This document shows positions 22,893 to 31,017 of a DNA stretch of 32,308 bases, piece after piece. Numbering within the stretch: the stretch's first letter is position 1; each line of letters opens with the position of its first letter. The stretch covers positions 1-32,308 of IMG/VR virus record IMGVR_UViG_3300031539_000180. One strand, written 5' to 3'. The translations under genes were made by a program, and so were the position numbers. The DNA comes from a virus. The notes beneath the pieces are model-generated. The model ran no database searches and was not told the DNA's origin. It was given only the letters and a program-made list of their open reading frames with translations.

Positions 22893-23291
22893 TCAAACCG
22901 CCTTCACTTTATTCTGTCCAGCGTCCGTGATTTCCACATCAAAAGTGATTGTGCAAGAAATAGGAGGAGAGCCGGGATTGGTTGCCCCTGTCGTGGTCAC
23001 CCCTGTCACCTTATCCCCTAATCTCATCACAGCATCCCCTTCAGTAGTCACCGCTATTGCCGTTGCTAATATCTTCGCACTGGTGACAGTCCCCGGAGTC
23101 ACCGAACCGCAAGGAGGAGCCGGAGCCACAGCAACCACATTGGCTACACTAAATTCAATTTCCTTTTTGTATACTCCCTTGCCCTCCGCTTTCATCACCG
23201 TACTGGGGACGGACAGAACCGTAATCACCCCCGATACCCCCGGAGTGATTATGGATAGAGTGCAATCTTGATTGGCTATAAATTCTGACAT
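22893..23291 (-). CDS. Small beta-rich protein, possible PAAR-like spike tip
   Basis: A 132-residue protein. It is Gly/Val/Thr-rich and probably all beta, with M-R-L-G-D-K-V-T-G (around 89-97) and cysteines at the N-terminal, middle and C-terminal parts. The G-D-K-V motif, small size and position beside the gp45 spike gene resemble PAAR-like proteins that cap spikes of contractile systems. Mu itself has no extra gene here. The TAATG overlap with gp45 couples the two genes. The call is mostly contextual. A baseplate or tail-completion protein is the alternative. Confidence 0.45.
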   Translation of the reverse strand: MSEFIANQDCTLSIITPGVSGVITVLSVPSTVMKAEGKGVYKKEIEFSVANVVAVAPAPPCGSVTPGTVTSAKILATAIAVTTEGDAVMRLGDKVTGVTTTGATNPGSPPISCTITFDVEITDAGQNKVKAV

Positions 23292-23764
23292 TAAGTCACC
23301 TCAAGATTAGAGCCGTTGACTGTGAATTTATCCGTAGTTATATTCACTTCAGATCCGGAAGCTATGATGGTGATATTTCCTCCGGCCGCTGTGATCTCAA
23401 TTCCGTCATCTTTCAACTTGATCAGGCATCCGCCCTTGTTATATAGAGCCGTATCACCTTCATTATCCAGAGCGGGCCGCCCATCCGCATTATCCGTCGA
23501 AACCAGCAAGCCCTGTTCCCGATTTCCTCCGGGAAACAGGACAATGCCCTGCGCCCCCGTAACTGGCCAGGATGCCATGCCGTATGCTTGGAGAAGGGTG
23601 ACTGGTTTATCTTCCCCCGACAGCAACGCCACGGTCACTGTGGGCAGCTTTGTGGCCGTGTCGATGCTCTTCACGACGGCTTTCATAATCATCAGCGCAA
23701 CACGCTTTCTGAGCGGAGAAATCCAACGCTCAAGCATATTCAATGTCCTATCATTACCAGCCAT
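23291..23764 (-). CDS. Baseplate spike protein, Mu gp45/gpV-like
   Basis: A 157-residue protein. An N-terminal helix and OB-like domain (A-V-V-K-S-I-D, L-L-Q-A-Y-G-M-A-S, P-G-G-N-R-E-Q) precede a beta-helical needle with a regular short repeat (I-E-I-T-A-A-G-G-N-I-T-I, then V-N-I-T). This matches the Mu gp45/P2 gpV family, which forms the trimeric membrane-piercing spike. The length is a little below Mu gp45 (about 195). The start at 23764 overlaps the end of the gpP-like gene by 11 bases. Confidence 0.88.
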   Translation of the reverse strand: MAGNDRTLNMLERWISPLRKRVALMIMKAVVKSIDTATKLPTVTVALLSGEDKPVTLLQAYGMASWPVTGAQGIVLFPGGNREQGLLVSTDNADGRPALDNEGDTALYNKGGCLIKLKDDGIEITAAGGNITIIASGSEVNITTDKFTVNGSNLEVT

Positions 23765-24818
23765 AGCCGTTCGCCGTTCCTGTTCTGACTTGTTTTTTCA
23801 CCAATGCTTTATAAGCATCTTCACGTCTCAACTCAATGATTGTTCTCGATCCCTCACCGATAGATTTGGAGTAATTGACCGAAGTGATCAGCATCTTTCT
23901 GTCCGTCAACTGTAGCTCAGGAATATTCACCGATACCAATCCATTCAAAGGCCAAAGCCTTCCGCTCCTCTGAGCCCAACCAGCAACAGTCACGGTCACT
24001 TGTGATGACTTCGCCGCTCTCACCGTCGCTTCCAGATCAGCCCGATTCTGCGCATCAGCAGTGTTCACAGTTTTTTCAGCAACTATCAGCTTCGGACGGA
24101 AGCGCTTTGATGCGATGATAGGATCTGAGGATGAAGCCTTGACTGATACTGTATTGCTGTTCCATCCGTCCCCTATCTCCCGCGCCTGTCCTTTCACTGT
24201 ATAATCAGAGAACCTATCTGAATAATCAATAGCAGCTGACGCTTCAATAATATTCTCCCCCGTCACCAGTTTATCGGTTGCGGGCTCCCCCTGACCTGGG
24301 CTGGTAATCAATAACCGTCCCCGCTCATCAGTTAAAAATAGTGCTCCCTCAAATTCATTCGCCCGCGCCAAAGACTCAAAAGGACTCTCCCCCGCCTGTA
24401 TGGTATGGGTAAATTTCTCAGCGGTCTGCCGCTCCGCAATCACTCTCACATCAAAAGGAGCGCACAGCGCACGGGCCAGTGTTGTGACTGTGACTGTATT
24501 GTTTCTCCAAGTCCCCGGCTCATTCATAGCCGAACAGTCAACCAGATCCGCTGTTGTATCCCTTCCTGAAACTGACAGCCCTCTGGAATCCTGTTTAATG
24601 GAGGGGCTGATGCGATCGATCAACCCGCGCATCACGGGAGTATTATCAATATCAATATCAGCTTCAACATTGGGAGTGATTGGCCATAGCTCTGGAGTGA
24701 AGCCATCTATCAATTCCAAAGAAAAGGAACCGCAAAGAGACTCAATGGAGCGGGAAATACTCGCCGTTTTCCAGCCAGTATAGTTCACCGTTCCTATTCT
24801 CAGATTGACTTCAGACAC
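23754..24818 (-). CDS. Baseplate hub protein, Mu gpP (gp44)-like
   Basis: A 354-residue protein. L-R-I-G-T-V-N-Y-T-G-W followed by S-I-S-R-S-I-E-S-L near the N-terminus, V-S-G-R-D-T-T-A-D-L-V-D-C-S (about 84-97) and a late I-T-S-V-N-Y are typical of the Mu gpP/gp44 hub family, which is structurally like T4 gp27. The GTG at 24818 overlaps the previous gene by 8 bases (CAGTGTCTGA). The length matches Mu gp44 (about 380). Confidence 0.9.
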   Translation of the reverse strand: MSEVNLRIGTVNYTGWKTASISRSIESLCGSFSLELIDGFTPELWPITPNVEADIDIDNTPVMRGLIDRISPSIKQDSRGLSVSGRDTTADLVDCSAMNEPGTWRNNTVTVTTLARALCAPFDVRVIAERQTAEKFTHTIQAGESPFESLARANEFEGALFLTDERGRLLITSPGQGEPATDKLVTGENIIEASAAIDYSDRFSDYTVKGQAREIGDGWNSNTVSVKASSSDPIIASKRFRPKLIVAEKTVNTADAQNRADLEATVRAAKSSQVTVTVAGWAQRSGRLWPLNGLVSVNIPELQLTDRKMLITSVNYSKSIGEGSRTIIELRREDAYKALVKKQVRTGTANGYGW

Positions 24819-26028
24819 TGGTCAATACCTCAATTTCCTGTCCTCCGGGGATAAATCCGGGATGATCAATTTTATTCCTATCAATGATATCCTGTTCCGC
24901 ATCCACTGTTCCGTATAGCTTAAAGGACAGCACAAGGGCCGGGACGGACTCCGGAGGAGTCAACGTGGTGAGCCGGGCCAATGTAGTGGCACGCTTTTTC
25001 AAATCAGCTATCACTGATGCTTTTAGATCGCGGAAAGCCGCCGCAATATCTGTCGGAAGATCATTCAAAAGCACCCTATTGATCTGGCCCACTATAATGT
25101 CTTGGAATGCTTCCGCGTCATCCAGACTGCTGAAGGGCATCACGGACATAAAACCAGCGCCTGTGGCTATATTGATTTGCTGAATATACGCGGTCACCGC
25201 GTCCGATTGCTCGCTGGTGCTTGTCTCCGGCTCCCATTCAAACATAGATTTCAATTCATCGAATTGATCCCTGCTATTCAATTCAGTCGCCGGATTTTCT
25301 TCATTGGCAGTATCGAAATCATTGCGATCAGAGGGAAACAATCCATCAGGGAAAGATCCAAACGTCACCAAATCGGCCATCGCTTCAGCCAGATCATCTG
25401 CGCTTTGAATCAGTGTATCGATATCGGCCAGAGTCCGTTTGACCATCTTCCCGTATGAAGCAACAGAAGCAACTATCAATCTATAATCCTCAATGGCTCC
25501 TATTGCCGATTGAACATTGGTGCGTATTTCTCTGAATTTATTTACCGGGATACGGGTCAAATCATAGAGAGCCCTGAGCCCGGCCCGCGCCTGATCGATG
25601 ACGGATAGCTTGTTGGTGGCGTTGGAAAAAGAAGTATTCACAAAAGTTGAAGGGAACAGGAGAGAGCCAGCTTCGACAAAAGCAATCTGAATGCGCAGTA
25701 TCCGCGTCTCCTCCGTACTATCCAAAGTGACAAACCGGGAGCACAGCACTTTCAATATCCCGTAATAAGGATGAATCAATTCACCTGCCGTGGATTGATC
25801 CTCACAAGCGCTCTGAAGCCTGTCCCGCTGTTCCATATACATATCACCAAGCAAATATCCGTCTATCTGATAGTGCTTCGGTTGCCGCCCCAAGTCCTCC
25901 GTATACGGCACGTCACGTTGGGGAAACTCATGAGTGATCATTCGACGGCCGAACGTGTTATTGGCCGCATTCACGTAAAAAGAAACACCGCGAAAACTGG
26001 CCGGCAATAATCTCTCTTTCCATCCCAT
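24811..26028 (-). CDS. DNA-circularisation-like tail protein, Mu gpN (gp43)-like
   Basis: A 405-residue protein. The N-terminal G-W-K-E-R-L-L-P-A-S-F-R-G-V-S-F followed by R-R-M-I-T-H-E-F-P-Q-R-D is the start signature of the DNA_circ_N family. The family name is historical. In Mu the product is a tail/baseplate component. The rest is helical. The start at 26028 (AGGGGAG upstream) is chosen over an in-frame codon at 26058 that would overlap the tape measure gene. Confidence 0.88.
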   Translation of the reverse strand: MGWKERLLPASFRGVSFYVNAANNTFGRRMITHEFPQRDVPYTEDLGRQPKHYQIDGYLLGDMYMEQRDRLQSACEDQSTAGELIHPYYGILKVLCSRFVTLDSTEETRILRIQIAFVEAGSLLFPSTFVNTSFSNATNKLSVIDQARAGLRALYDLTRIPVNKFREIRTNVQSAIGAIEDYRLIVASVASYGKMVKRTLADIDTLIQSADDLAEAMADLVTFGSFPDGLFPSDRNDFDTANEENPATELNSRDQFDELKSMFEWEPETSTSEQSDAVTAYIQQINIATGAGFMSVMPFSSLDDAEAFQDIIVGQINRVLLNDLPTDIAAAFRDLKASVIADLKKRATTLARLTTLTPPESVPALVLSFKLYGTVDAEQDIIDRNKIDHPGFIPGGQEIEVLTSV

Positions 26029-26039
26029 AATACTCTCCC

Positions 26040-27806
26040 CTATAATCCCGGAGCCCACATCAGGCCCGTATCCGTTTTCAACGATACATCAGCACCGCTC
26101 TCCCGTTTCGCTCTCACTGGGGAACCGTCCTTGCTCTGAACCTCCACAAGCACGTGCGCATTATTCGTATTGACTGAGCCCACTGTTGCCGCGCCAGCTG
26201 TCGCCGCCCCCGTCTCAGCTCCCTCCATCCTGAAGCCCTCCGCCGCCAGTCTGAAATGCTCTGACAGTCCCTTCCCCAATAGCGGGATTTTAGAGAACAT
26301 ATCAGCCAGCGCTTCAGCTATCTCCGCAAGAAAAAATTTGAAGGTTTTGAAGAAAGTCATTTTGCTCTCAAACGCACTTGTCAACGCTTCCCAATTGTCC
26401 GCTATTTGCTTGATGACGTAGATCCAAATAAATAGCGCAGCTATGATCAACGTGACGGGATTGAGCAACGCCAACTTCGACAGTCCCATGAATATCCGGA
26501 AAGCCACAAATAGGAATTTGAACCCAGTGAGGAGCCAACCAAATATCTTCAATAGAAATAGAAATACGGGGGCCAGCTTCGCCACACCAATGAAGATAAA
26601 TCCCAAAGATGCTATAAACTTTCCCACCACCAGGAGTATCGGCCCCAAGATCGCAAGGATCCCCGCAGTAATCATCAACCATCTCTTTGTCTCCGGGGAC
26701 AGCTTCTGGAATCTCTGGGTGAGAGCGATTAATTTCATAGCAAGTTTTGTCGCCGCTTCCAGCAGTCCCGCCTCACCCATAGATATCGCCAGCTCCTCCG
26801 CCGCGCTCCGGAGCCGCTTTAATTGGCCAAATAAACCCTCTTGCCTGATCTTCGCTATCTCCGCAGCCTTCCCGGTGATCTTCGTTTTCTCCGTCAAATC
26901 TGCCAGCGCTCCGGATCCCTGTTGGACCAGCGCAGCCATCCCAGGACCTGCCCGCTCTCCAAATATCTCCAGCATATCCCCGGCTGAAGCGCCGGACTTC
27001 TCCAGCGCTCTCACCACGTCGATTATTGATTTGACATTCCCTCTGCTGTCCAGCACGTCCTGTTTTCTGATCCGTAGTTTCGACAATACCCTGATTGCTT
27101 CGCGGGAGGGAGTAGCCAGTTTGGAGAGCACACCGCGCAGTGACGTTCCCGCCATACTCGCCTGTATACCCGCATTGCCCATCAATCCTATTGCAGCCGC
27201 CGTCTCATTAAGGGAAATATGCATTGCGTTAGCAACAGGAGCAACGTATTTCATTGCCTCCCCAAGCTGAAGCATATTCGTATTTGTTCGCGTAAATGTA
27301 TTGGCCAGAACGTCATTGATCTCAGTCAACCGCTCCGCTCCATACCCGAATGGGGTCATGATATTAGTAGCCAGATCAGCCGCCGTCGCCAGATCCGTCC
27401 CCGCCGCAGCAGCTAATTGAAGAGTGCCGGGGAGCGCCGTGAATGTTTGATCAGCGCTCAACCCGGCCATCGCCAAGAATGTCATCGCCTTTGCAGCTTC
27501 GGACGCGGAGAATTGGGTATTTGCTCCCATCTCCCGCGCCCTGTCGGACAGTTTTGTGAAAGCCGCTCCGGAAGTAGTGGTGAGTACCTGAACTTCCTTC
27601 ATTGACGCTTCAAAGGATCCCGCTGTGGCTAAAATAGCAGCGCCAGCTAGCATAATGGGCAACGTGACTTTTCGGGTCATCGATGATCCCACTTGTGCTA
27701 TCTTCTCTCCTGATCGGGACAGGTTTTTGCCTATCTTTCCGAACGTCTTGGAGAACTGATCCACGCCCACAATCGGGACGCGCACTGGTCTGATTCCAAA
27801 AGCCAT
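26040..27806 (-). CDS. Tail tape measure protein (TP901 type)
   Basis: A 588-residue protein. The TP901 core is clear: F-E-A-S-M-K-E-V, then A-R-E-M-G-A-N-T-Q-F-S-A-S-E-A and M-A-G-L-S-A-D-Q-T. A long hydrophobic region in the second half (for example I-L-A-I-L-G-P-I-L-L-V-V-G, L-I-I-A-A-L-F-I-W-I-Y) may insert in the host membrane. By the usual 1.5 Angstrom per residue, it would fit a tail near 88 nm. It starts as TAATG overlapping the frameshifted chaperone end, with AAGGAAAA upstream. It ends in TAG. Confidence 0.93.
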   Translation of the reverse strand: MAFGIRPVRVPIVGVDQFSKTFGKIGKNLSRSGEKIAQVGSSMTRKVTLPIMLAGAAILATAGSFEASMKEVQVLTTTSGAAFTKLSDRAREMGANTQFSASEAAKAMTFLAMAGLSADQTFTALPGTLQLAAAAGTDLATAADLATNIMTPFGYGAERLTEINDVLANTFTRTNTNMLQLGEAMKYVAPVANAMHISLNETAAAIGLMGNAGIQASMAGTSLRGVLSKLATPSREAIRVLSKLRIRKQDVLDSRGNVKSIIDVVRALEKSGASAGDMLEIFGERAGPGMAALVQQGSGALADLTEKTKITGKAAEIAKIRQEGLFGQLKRLRSAAEELAISMGEAGLLEAATKLAMKLIALTQRFQKLSPETKRWLMITAGILAILGPILLVVGKFIASLGFIFIGVAKLAPVFLFLLKIFGWLLTGFKFLFVAFRIFMGLSKLALLNPVTLIIAALFIWIYVIKQIADNWEALTSAFESKMTFFKTFKFFLAEIAEALADMFSKIPLLGKGLSEHFRLAAEGFRMEGAETGAATAGAATVGSVNTNNAHVLVEVQSKDGSPVRAKRESGADVSLKTDTGLMWAPGL

Positions 27807-28245
27807 TATGATTTTCCTTTGAGCGCTTTCATGTACTCATCCGCAACTTTGCCCCAAAATCGGATCTCCACATCATCCATCTCATATAGTTCCGACGGGG
27901 GCCAATGAAACAGAACCGCGAATTGACCCAGGCGTGCTAATCCGCCTGAGCCCCATTTGGCAAAAAAGAGTTGACAACTTCAGATGCTTCCATAAAGTCC
28001 ACCCCGTCCAATTCTTTTATAATCGCCATCGATTGAACAGTCATACGGGAGATTATTTTCAGCATATCATCAAAGGTCATATCTTGCACCTTGATGCCCA
28101 TTAAGTCCTTCGCCTTGAGTCTCCGCTGAAATACAATCTCGTTAATCGTTTCATCTTTCCCGAATGGGATGGGCTCCTGAAGCCTGATAGTGTGAGGGAG
28201 TGGAAATACTTTTTGCTCCTGTCCCTGTTCTCTTTGACCAGCCAT
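27806..28245 (-). CDS. Frameshifted long tail assembly chaperone (TAC + GpE-like extension)
   Basis: The zero-frame chaperone is read to a T-TTT-TTG heptamer (27967-27961). A -1 slip there continues for 51 codons to TAA at 27806-27808, giving a protein of about 146 residues. The extension reads K-W-G-S-G-G-L-A-R-L-G-Q-F-A-V-L-F-H-W-P-P, then E-L-Y-E-M. This matches the P2 GpE-type domain with its 'HWPP' motif and has no start codon of its own. In P2, lambda and Mu-like phages the long form acts with the short form in loading the tape measure protein. The stop overlaps the tape measure ATG. This explains the otherwise empty 130 bases here. Confidence 0.85.
27937..28245 (-). CDS. Tail assembly chaperone, short form (Mu gp41-like, Phage_TAC_7)
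   Basis: A 102-residue protein. P-H-T-I-R-L-Q-E-P-I-P-F and L-K-A-K-D-L-M-G-I-K followed by M-T-F-D-D-M-L-K-I match the Mu gp41/TAC_7 family. It ends in TAG after L-P-N-G-A-Q-A-D. Two ATGs occur at 28248 and 28245. The second has the better distance from AGGAGG. Position between tube and tape measure genes is as in Mu. Confidence 0.85.
   Translation of the reverse strand: MAGQREQGQEQKVFPLPHTIRLQEPIPFGKDETINEIVFQRRLKAKDLMGIKVQDMTFDDMLKIISRMTVQSMAIIKELDGVDFMEASEVVNSFLPNGAQAD
27961..27967 (-). other. -1 frameshift slippery heptamer T-TTT-TTG
   Basis: The heptamer TTTTTTG is positioned so that the zero-frame codons are TTT and TTG and the -1 frame reads TTT TTT. The zero frame stops 24 bases further, while the -1 frame stays open to the tape measure start. 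P2 uses a T-rich slippery site of this type in gene E. Confidence 0.8.
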
Positions 28246-28268
28246 CATCTACCTCCTGATTGATTATG

Positions 28269-28303
28269 AAAAAATAGGAAGGAGTCCCCGGTGAACTCCC
28301 TCC
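28269..28303 (-). terminator. Terminator or attenuator after the tail tube gene
   Basis: On the minus strand GGAGGGAGT (28303-28295) pairs with ACTCCTTCC (28285-28277), nine pairs with one G-T, followed by TATTTTTTC. It lies just after the tube gene stop and before the chaperone gene, so it probably lowers transcription of the downstream, less abundant tail proteins compared with sheath and tube. Confidence 0.75.
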
Positions 28304-28309
28304 GGTTGA

Positions 28310-28675
28310 TTATAATTCCTCAGCGCTCATTGCCTCAAATCTGACGGCAATTTCCGCTTCCTCCGTAGTCACTGCACCTTCCCCCGCATACCAGGCTTCA
28401 CGGAAAACAATTGTTTTGCCGTTGGCCAGGGTGAGGGTGAGAGTGGCGTTGGTAGTGTCTAACAATGATTTCAAATCCAAGTCTGAAGCATCTGTGATAG
28501 AGCCTTCGACGTAAGAAACTTGCGGCATTTCTTTGTATCCGTGAACCCGATCAGCACCAATTATCGCGTCACGTTTCGGCCGCCCAATATTATACGTCCA
28601 GTTTCCCTTCACATCCAGCAATTGGGCATCCTTTTTCACCTCAAGTATGCCCGCTCTTCTGTTCTCATTTGACAT
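28310..28675 (-). CDS. Tail tube protein, Mu gpM-like
   Basis: A 121-residue protein. R-R-A-G-I-L-E-V-K-K-D, the G-N-W-T-Y-N-I-G segment, V-S-Y-V-E-G-S-I-T-D and F-R-E-A-W-Y-A-G-E-G are typical of the Mu gpM/Tail_tube family (Mu gpM about 118 residues). It forms the inner tube of the contractile tail. The start at 28675 has GGAGGTAGAAA upstream, and a hairpin terminator follows the stop. Confidence 0.92.
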   Translation of the reverse strand: MSNENRRAGILEVKKDAQLLDVKGNWTYNIGRPKRDAIIGADRVHGYKEMPQVSYVEGSITDASDLDLKSLLDTTNATLTLTLANGKTIVFREAWYAGEGAVTTEEAEIAVRFEAMSAEEL

Positions 28676-28708
28676 TTTCTACCTCCAAAAAGATTGTAAG
28701 TATTCCGT

Positions 28709-30217
28709 TTATATTGTCGGTGATTCCAACAAGAACTGAATAGTGCTCCCCACCACCCTCAATTGATTAATCAAATCAGGAGGAAGGAGGAAATCCAACC
28801 TATCCGGATCAGATATACTCCGCGTCACCACCAGATCCTGTTTGAACTGATCGATATTTTCCACCAGTCCCAAGAACTCCCACGTGCGCGCCCGCGCTAT
28901 CGCTTCGGCCCGGCCCACAGAAGGGGTCATGATCTGCTGTCCCGGAGCCACCATCACTCCGTCATTCGCCAACTTCGCTCGCGGATATTTTGTCAGTATA
29001 ATGTTTCTCCAGTCATACCGGATATACATTAATGTGAACAGAGTATTTGAGTTCAAATAAGCTATATCAGCCGCTCCCGCAGCGTTGGTCTGATACATTG
29101 TAATTGCCCGCTCAATCTGAACCGCTCCCCCGGATGACGGACGGATGGTTGCTATGCCGTCATAGAGGAGAGTATTGCGCTCTGCCAGTGTGAACTGTTC
29201 CGTGATATCGGGTTGGAGGGCTCCGATAATTTGAAGAGTCTGAAATGGCCGGGCCGGATCGATTTCAGCCTCAGTGGCAATCCGTCCTCCGGCTCCCGCC
29301 GCAATCCACCAGCTGCTTGTCGGGCCGCCCACTCCTAATTTTCCACCGTTCTCCAGCATGATCACGTGAGGACTGTTGCGCCCGTTTCCGTATGACGCAA
29401 GTCCAGAGAGAGTCCCGCGCTGGGAGGAGATATATATACCATCAATCATACGCAGGGCACCAAATCTGTCTGCCAACTCAGTCTCGATCAAAGTCATATT
29501 GGTCGCATCCTTGACCGATCCGATAATGATATTGAACCACGTATCACCCCAGCTGGACAGGGGAGAAGTGCTTGACCAATCGGGAGTCCCCGTGCCGCCG
29601 GAGAGAGTAGCCTGATGGCCCGATCCAGCGACAACAGCAGTGATGCCCGCCGGCAACTCCTCTCCGTCATTATAGTTGAGCCGGATATCCAACTCATTTC
29701 CCACTGTTCCATTTGTCCGACAAGTCACCACAGCCGTTCCCGGAGTAGTGGTGCCGTCGCAGGTCACTGGGAGAGAAGTCACGGCAATGATCGCCGTAGC
29801 CAGAGCGGATGAAACATCAGCGGCAGCATCTCCGGATTCAACAGCAACTTGGATAGTTGTTCCGTCAATATAAGCATATACCGTCCCTGCTGCTGTAGCT
29901 GTTCCGGTGAATACTATGCTTGCTGCTGCCTTGTTTCCTGTCGCTTCCTCGATCCCCTGCCCAAAAACTTCAACCAGTTTATTGTTCTGAAACCAAGCCT
30001 GAAACATTCTGTGAATCACGGATCCCGCGCCGAAATAGGTTGCTGCCTGATCAGCTGAAGTGACAGCCGAAATCTCATTGACTGCCTTCGTTCCCGTGCT
30101 CAATCTCTCCGCTAAAATTAGCACTTTGTATTTCAAAAGCGCCGGGCCAGAATATGCCCGTGACTCGTCAAATTCAACGTACACAAAAGGCACGCGAATT
30201 GTAGTGGGTATTGACAT
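28709..30217 (-). CDS. Contractile tail sheath protein, Mu gpL-like
   Basis: A 502-residue protein (Mu gpL about 495). N-terminal I-P-T-T-I-R-V-P-F-V-Y-V-E-F-D, then P-A-L-L-K-Y-K-V-L-I-L (27-37), a variable beta-rich insert (about 100-210), and conserved C-terminal parts with I-D-G-I-Y-I-S-S-Q-R-G-T and R-Y-D-W-R-N-I-I-L-T-K-Y-P-R. These match the Mu-type sheath. It establishes the myovirus morphology. The start at 30217 has CAGGAGGGAAAATC upstream. Confidence 0.94.
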   Translation of the reverse strand: MSIPTTIRVPFVYVEFDESRAYSGPALLKYKVLILAERLSTGTKAVNEISAVTSADQAATYFGAGSVIHRMFQAWFQNNKLVEVFGQGIEEATGNKAAASIVFTGTATAAGTVYAYIDGTTIQVAVESGDAAADVSSALATAIIAVTSLPVTCDGTTTPGTAVVTCRTNGTVGNELDIRLNYNDGEELPAGITAVVAGSGHQATLSGGTGTPDWSSTSPLSSWGDTWFNIIIGSVKDATNMTLIETELADRFGALRMIDGIYISSQRGTLSGLASYGNGRNSPHVIMLENGGKLGVGGPTSSWWIAAGAGGRIATEAEIDPARPFQTLQIIGALQPDITEQFTLAERNTLLYDGIATIRPSSGGAVQIERAITMYQTNAAGAADIAYLNSNTLFTLMYIRYDWRNIILTKYPRAKLANDGVMVAPGQQIMTPSVGRAEAIARARTWEFLGLVENIDQFKQDLVVTRSISDPDRLDFLLPPDLINQLRVVGSTIQFLLESPTI

Positions 30218-30249
30218 GATTTTCCCTCCTGTAAATGATGATAAAAATA

Positions 30250-30462
30250 TTACTTGTCAGCAGCAGATTTGAATACTGAAGCCGCTGAAGTCTTCAGATT
30301 TTTATCCACTGTTTTTTTAGTTCCCAATTCAACGTCTCCCGCTTCCAACCTCCTCATCCAATATGTCGAAGGATTGACGCGCTTGCCCCCGGCCGGAATA
30401 ATTGCCCCACCACGGGGATCGCGCACGATCATTCCAGATTTGGGTTTGACTATTATCTGCAT
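30250..30462 (-). CDS. Mu gp38-like DUF2635 protein
   Basis: A 70-residue protein. V-K-P-K-S-G-M-I-V-R-D-P at the N-terminus, with a later R-V-N-P-S-T-Y-W-M-R-R-L-E-A-G-D-V, is the pattern of the DUF2635/Mu gp38 family. It lies directly upstream of the sheath gene in transcription, as in Mu. Function in the tail is not established. The start at 30462 has TGGAGGTGGTT upstream. An ATG at 30474 is less likely. Confidence 0.85.
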   Translation of the reverse strand: MQIIVKPKSGMIVRDPRGGAIIPAGGKRVNPSTYWMRRLEAGDVELGTKKTVDKNLKTSAASVFKSAADK

Positions 30463-30482
30463 AACCACCTCCATTGAATATG

Positions 30483-30758
30483 TTAAGTGCGAATCACAAT
30501 ATCATCCCGCGCTTCCGCCCCCTCCGGGGTCACGTAGTCTGTCGGAGCCTTCTTGAACTCATCCAGGCTTGACGTGGGTTGAATCTCTGTTTCATAATTT
30601 ATCTGATACGTCAATCGGAGAGCCCTGACGTGCTCCTCAGCACTCACATCAATACTGCCCCACGACGTATTGGTGAGAAAAGTATCGGAGACATAATTGA
30701 AATCCAAATACTTGTTATTATCAAAAACCTGTTCCACCTCCGCCGCCCGCTCATCCAA
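30483..30758 (-). CDS. C-terminal part of a tail-terminator-like protein, after an in-frame TAG
   Basis: The frame continues that of the 30780-31016 gene after one TAG. Residues after the stop (E-D-G-L-E-S-W-L-D-E-R-A-A-E-V-E) read as a normal helix and then a beta domain with V-R-A-L-R-L-T-Y-Q-I-N-Y-E-T, typical of small tail-completion proteins. The only start near its beginning is a TTG at 30758, 17 bases from AGGAGG, too far for good initiation. It is probably one gene with the preceding segment (178 codons in total before the final stop). Confidence 0.7.
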   Translation of the reverse strand: MDERAAEVEQVFDNNKYLDFNYVSDTFLTNTSWGSIDVSAEEHVRALRLTYQINYETEIQPTSSLDEFKKAPTDYVTPEGAEARDDIVIRT

Positions 30759-30779
30759 CCAAGACTCAAGCCCATCCTC

Positions 30780-31016
30780 CTATCCGATCCGTCGGATAAT
30801 ATCAATATTGACTGTGAGTCTCCGCTTTTTCCTAATCGGCCGCGCTTTATCATCATCCACTGGCTCATTCTCAAAATAATAGCAAATACAAGGCATCTCA
30901 GGAATGAATAGTGGGTCAAAGCGCTCCGGAAATACACGCTGCCCCACATCCACTCCAGCTTTTAGGAGCGCCGTGAGCTTTCCCCTGATCTCATTTCTCC
31001 TGTGCTTCCAAGGCAT
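30780..31016 (-). CDS. N-terminal part of a tail-terminator-like protein (Mu gp37 position), ends at in-frame TAG
   Basis: 78 residues: H-R-R-N-E-I-R-G-K-L-T-A-L-L-K-A-G, then V-F-P-E-R-F-D-P-L-F, the L-F-I-P-E-M-P-C-I-C-Y-Y segment and K-K-R-R-L-T-V-N-I-D. This is the usual first half of a small tail-terminator or minor tail protein (gpU-like layout), in the position of Mu gp37, directly upstream of gp38 and sheath. The TAG at 30782-30780 cuts the domain in the middle. The start at 31016 has GAAGGGA upstream. Amber readthrough, a nonsense mutation or a sequencing error are all possible. Confidence 0.75.
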   Translation of the reverse strand: MPWKHRRNEIRGKLTALLKAGVDVGQRVFPERFDPLFIPEMPCICYYFENEPVDDDKARPIRKKRRLTVNIDIIRRIG

Positions 31017-31017
31017 C

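Noticed and set aside
30644-30949. A frame starting within the AGGAGG-ATG region as the true partner of the interrupted tail gene
   Set aside because: It lies out of frame over the conserved domain, and its sequence (many Ile, Met, Arg, Ser) looks like a shadow of the real frame.
30483-31016. Reassignment of TAG as a sense codon in this phage
   Set aside because: Many well-defined genes end in TAG with a proper start just after (7627, 8538, 16962, 26040), so TAG acts as a normal stop. Only local readthrough or mutation fits.
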